5,869 bases of DNA from Ignavibacteria bacterium (lineage in GTDB: Bacteria > Bacteroidota > Ignavibacteria > Tepidaquicellales > Tepidaquicellaceae). How positions within the stretch are numbered: the first letter of the stretch is position 1; every line of letters starts with the position of its first letter. The notes under the pieces are model-generated. The model saw only the letters and a program-made list of their open reading frames with translations. It ran no database searches and was not told the DNA's origin. Below are positions 5,231-5,869 of this stretch, piece after piece. Where the stretch lies: NCBI GenBank assembly GCA_018058125.1, contig JAGPCH010000118.1:1-5869 (forward strand), in the 5' to 3' direction. The position numbers and the translations under genes are program-made.

Positions 5231-5869
5231 ATGAAAAAAATAACTTTTATTCCGGCTGTTCTATTTTTCACAGTTACTTTTATTTTTATCTCATCTGACT
5301 CATATGCTCAAAGATTCGGCAGAGGCGGCGGTTTTGACCGGGGCGGTGGTTTTGACCGGGGCGGTGGTTTTAATCGAGGCGGTTCATTCGGTAGTAATAA
5401 TGTAAGCGGTTTTGATCGCGGTTCAGATAATAGTTTTAATGGTTCGCGTGACGGTAATTTTAACAAAGGGGATAACAATTTCAATAACAGCGGAAATGTT
5501 AACAGGAATAATGATAATAACTATAATAACGTGGATAGAAATAATGTGCAGAATAATTATTACGGCGGCAATAATGTATATCATACAAATGGAACATACG
5601 GCTATGCAGGCTATCATCCATATGCATATCATCCGTATTATCCGGCTACATACGGTGCAGCCTGGTATCCTGTAGGAGCATATACTGCTACAATGTTTGC
5701 TACAGCATCAATGATAAACTATGCTAATCAGAGTTATTATTACAATGAAGGAGTATTCTATGAACCTTCGGGAAGCGGCTACACAGTGGTACAGGCGCCT
5801 TCCGGTGCAGAAGTTAGTGTACTTCCTACAGGCAGTACAGAAACACAGGTTGTTTCTTCAAACTACTAT
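5231..5869 (+). CDS. Exported Gly/Asn-rich DUF6515-like protein (3' truncated by window end)
   Basis: The frame is open from the ATG at 5231 to the last base, giving 213 residues with no stop. The N-terminus is a signal peptide (MKKITFIPAV, a hydrophobic core to about 20, then SYAQ with cleavage after A26). Residues 28-52 are Gly/Arg/Phe repeats (GGGFDR units), 53-115 are Asn-rich and low-complexity, and 110-142 are Tyr/His/Pro-rich (YHPYAYHPYYP). A short hydrophobic stretch (143-164) leads to NQSYYYNEGVFYEPS and GSGYTVVQAPSGAEVSVLPT (181-200). That last part is the signature I recall for DUF6515, which is found in exported proteins of unknown function and usually continues with a second YYY...Y motif just beyond this point. 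AGGA at 5224-5227 is a possible, closely spaced ribosome-binding site. It follows the DUF2092 gene by 27 bp, so it is probably the third gene of the operon. The low-complexity region suggests a flexible surface or periplasmic linker. Confidence 0.75.
   Translation, partial: MKKITFIPAVLFFTVTFIFISSDSYAQRFGRGGGFDRGGGFDRGGGFNRGGSFGSNNVSGFDRGSDNSFNGSRDGNFNKGDNNFNNSGNVNRNNDNNYNNVDRNNVQNNYYGGNNVYHTNGTYGYAGYHPYAYHPYYPATYGAAWYPVGAYTATMFATASMINYANQSYYYNEGVFYEPSGSGYTVVQAPSGAEVSVLPTGSTETQVVSSNYY
5324..5377 (+). repeat. Three tandem 18-bp copies encoding GGGFDR units
   Basis: Units at 5324-5341, 5342-5359 and 5360-5377 share the pattern GGCGGTGGTTTTGACCGG. The first differs at one base and the third at the last codons (AAT CGA, giving Asn-Arg). 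A decayed fourth unit (GGSF) follows. The repeat is in frame and lengthens the Gly-rich linker after the signal peptide. Near-identical DNA copies suggest recent slippage duplication, so copy number may vary among relatives. Confidence 0.85.

Noticed and set aside
5324..5377. Tandem repeats considered as a CRISPR-like array
   Set aside because: Units are 18 bp, directly adjacent without spacers, and in frame within a Gly-rich linker.
5412..5675. Open frame rich in Ile/Met on the + strand, with a mirror open frame on the - strand (5423-5632)
   Set aside because: Both lie within the Asn/Tyr-rich part of the DUF6515-like gene. Their odd composition is what AAT- and TAT-rich codons give when read out of frame.

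Overview
The window is AT-rich (roughly one third G+C by eye). Most genes have no Shine-Dalgarno sequence, and all coding is on the + strand apart from one minus-strand relic. Signal peptides end in A-Q or S-Q, the lipoprotein has a Bacteroidota-style lipobox, and one promoter candidate fits the Bacteroidota consensus (TTG, N20, TAnnTTTG). Together these point to the Bacteroidota/Chlorobiota/Ignavibacteria group, with an Ignavibacteria-like genome as my best guess. I see no rRNA, tRNA, CRISPR array, transposase or attachment site.

Layout. (1) 2-589: the 3' part of a multi-pass membrane protein whose C-terminal segment looks like a short pore loop; its start lies before the window. (2) 819-1256: a small lipoprotein with a DUF2780-like domain. 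(3) 1287-1805: a scar made of two truncated gene ends placed head to head. On the minus strand are the last ~40-50 codons of an unrecognised gene; on the plus strand are the last ~130 codons of an arylsulfatase, without its catalytic domain. They meet near 1410, as if one deletion removed the 5' halves of two divergent genes. (4) 1970-2824: a transporter resembling the bile acid:sodium symporter (BASS) family. (5) 2825-3166: a non-coding region with the best promoter in the window. (6) 3167 to the end: a tight cluster of three exported proteins. These are an Omp85/BamA-type 16-strand-like barrel without POTRA domains, a DUF2092 periplasmic protein, and a Gly/Asn-rich DUF6515-type protein cut by the window end. 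Gaps are 33 and 27 bp, so they are probably one operon.

Functionally the window is about the cell envelope. Six of the seven intact or partly visible genes encode membrane, outer-membrane or exported proteins. The most interesting points are the head-to-head relic and the barrel/DUF2092/DUF6515 cluster, whose joint role is unknown. I found no clear sign of a wholly new defence, mobile or RNA system. Domain names rest on remembered family patterns, not on a search.
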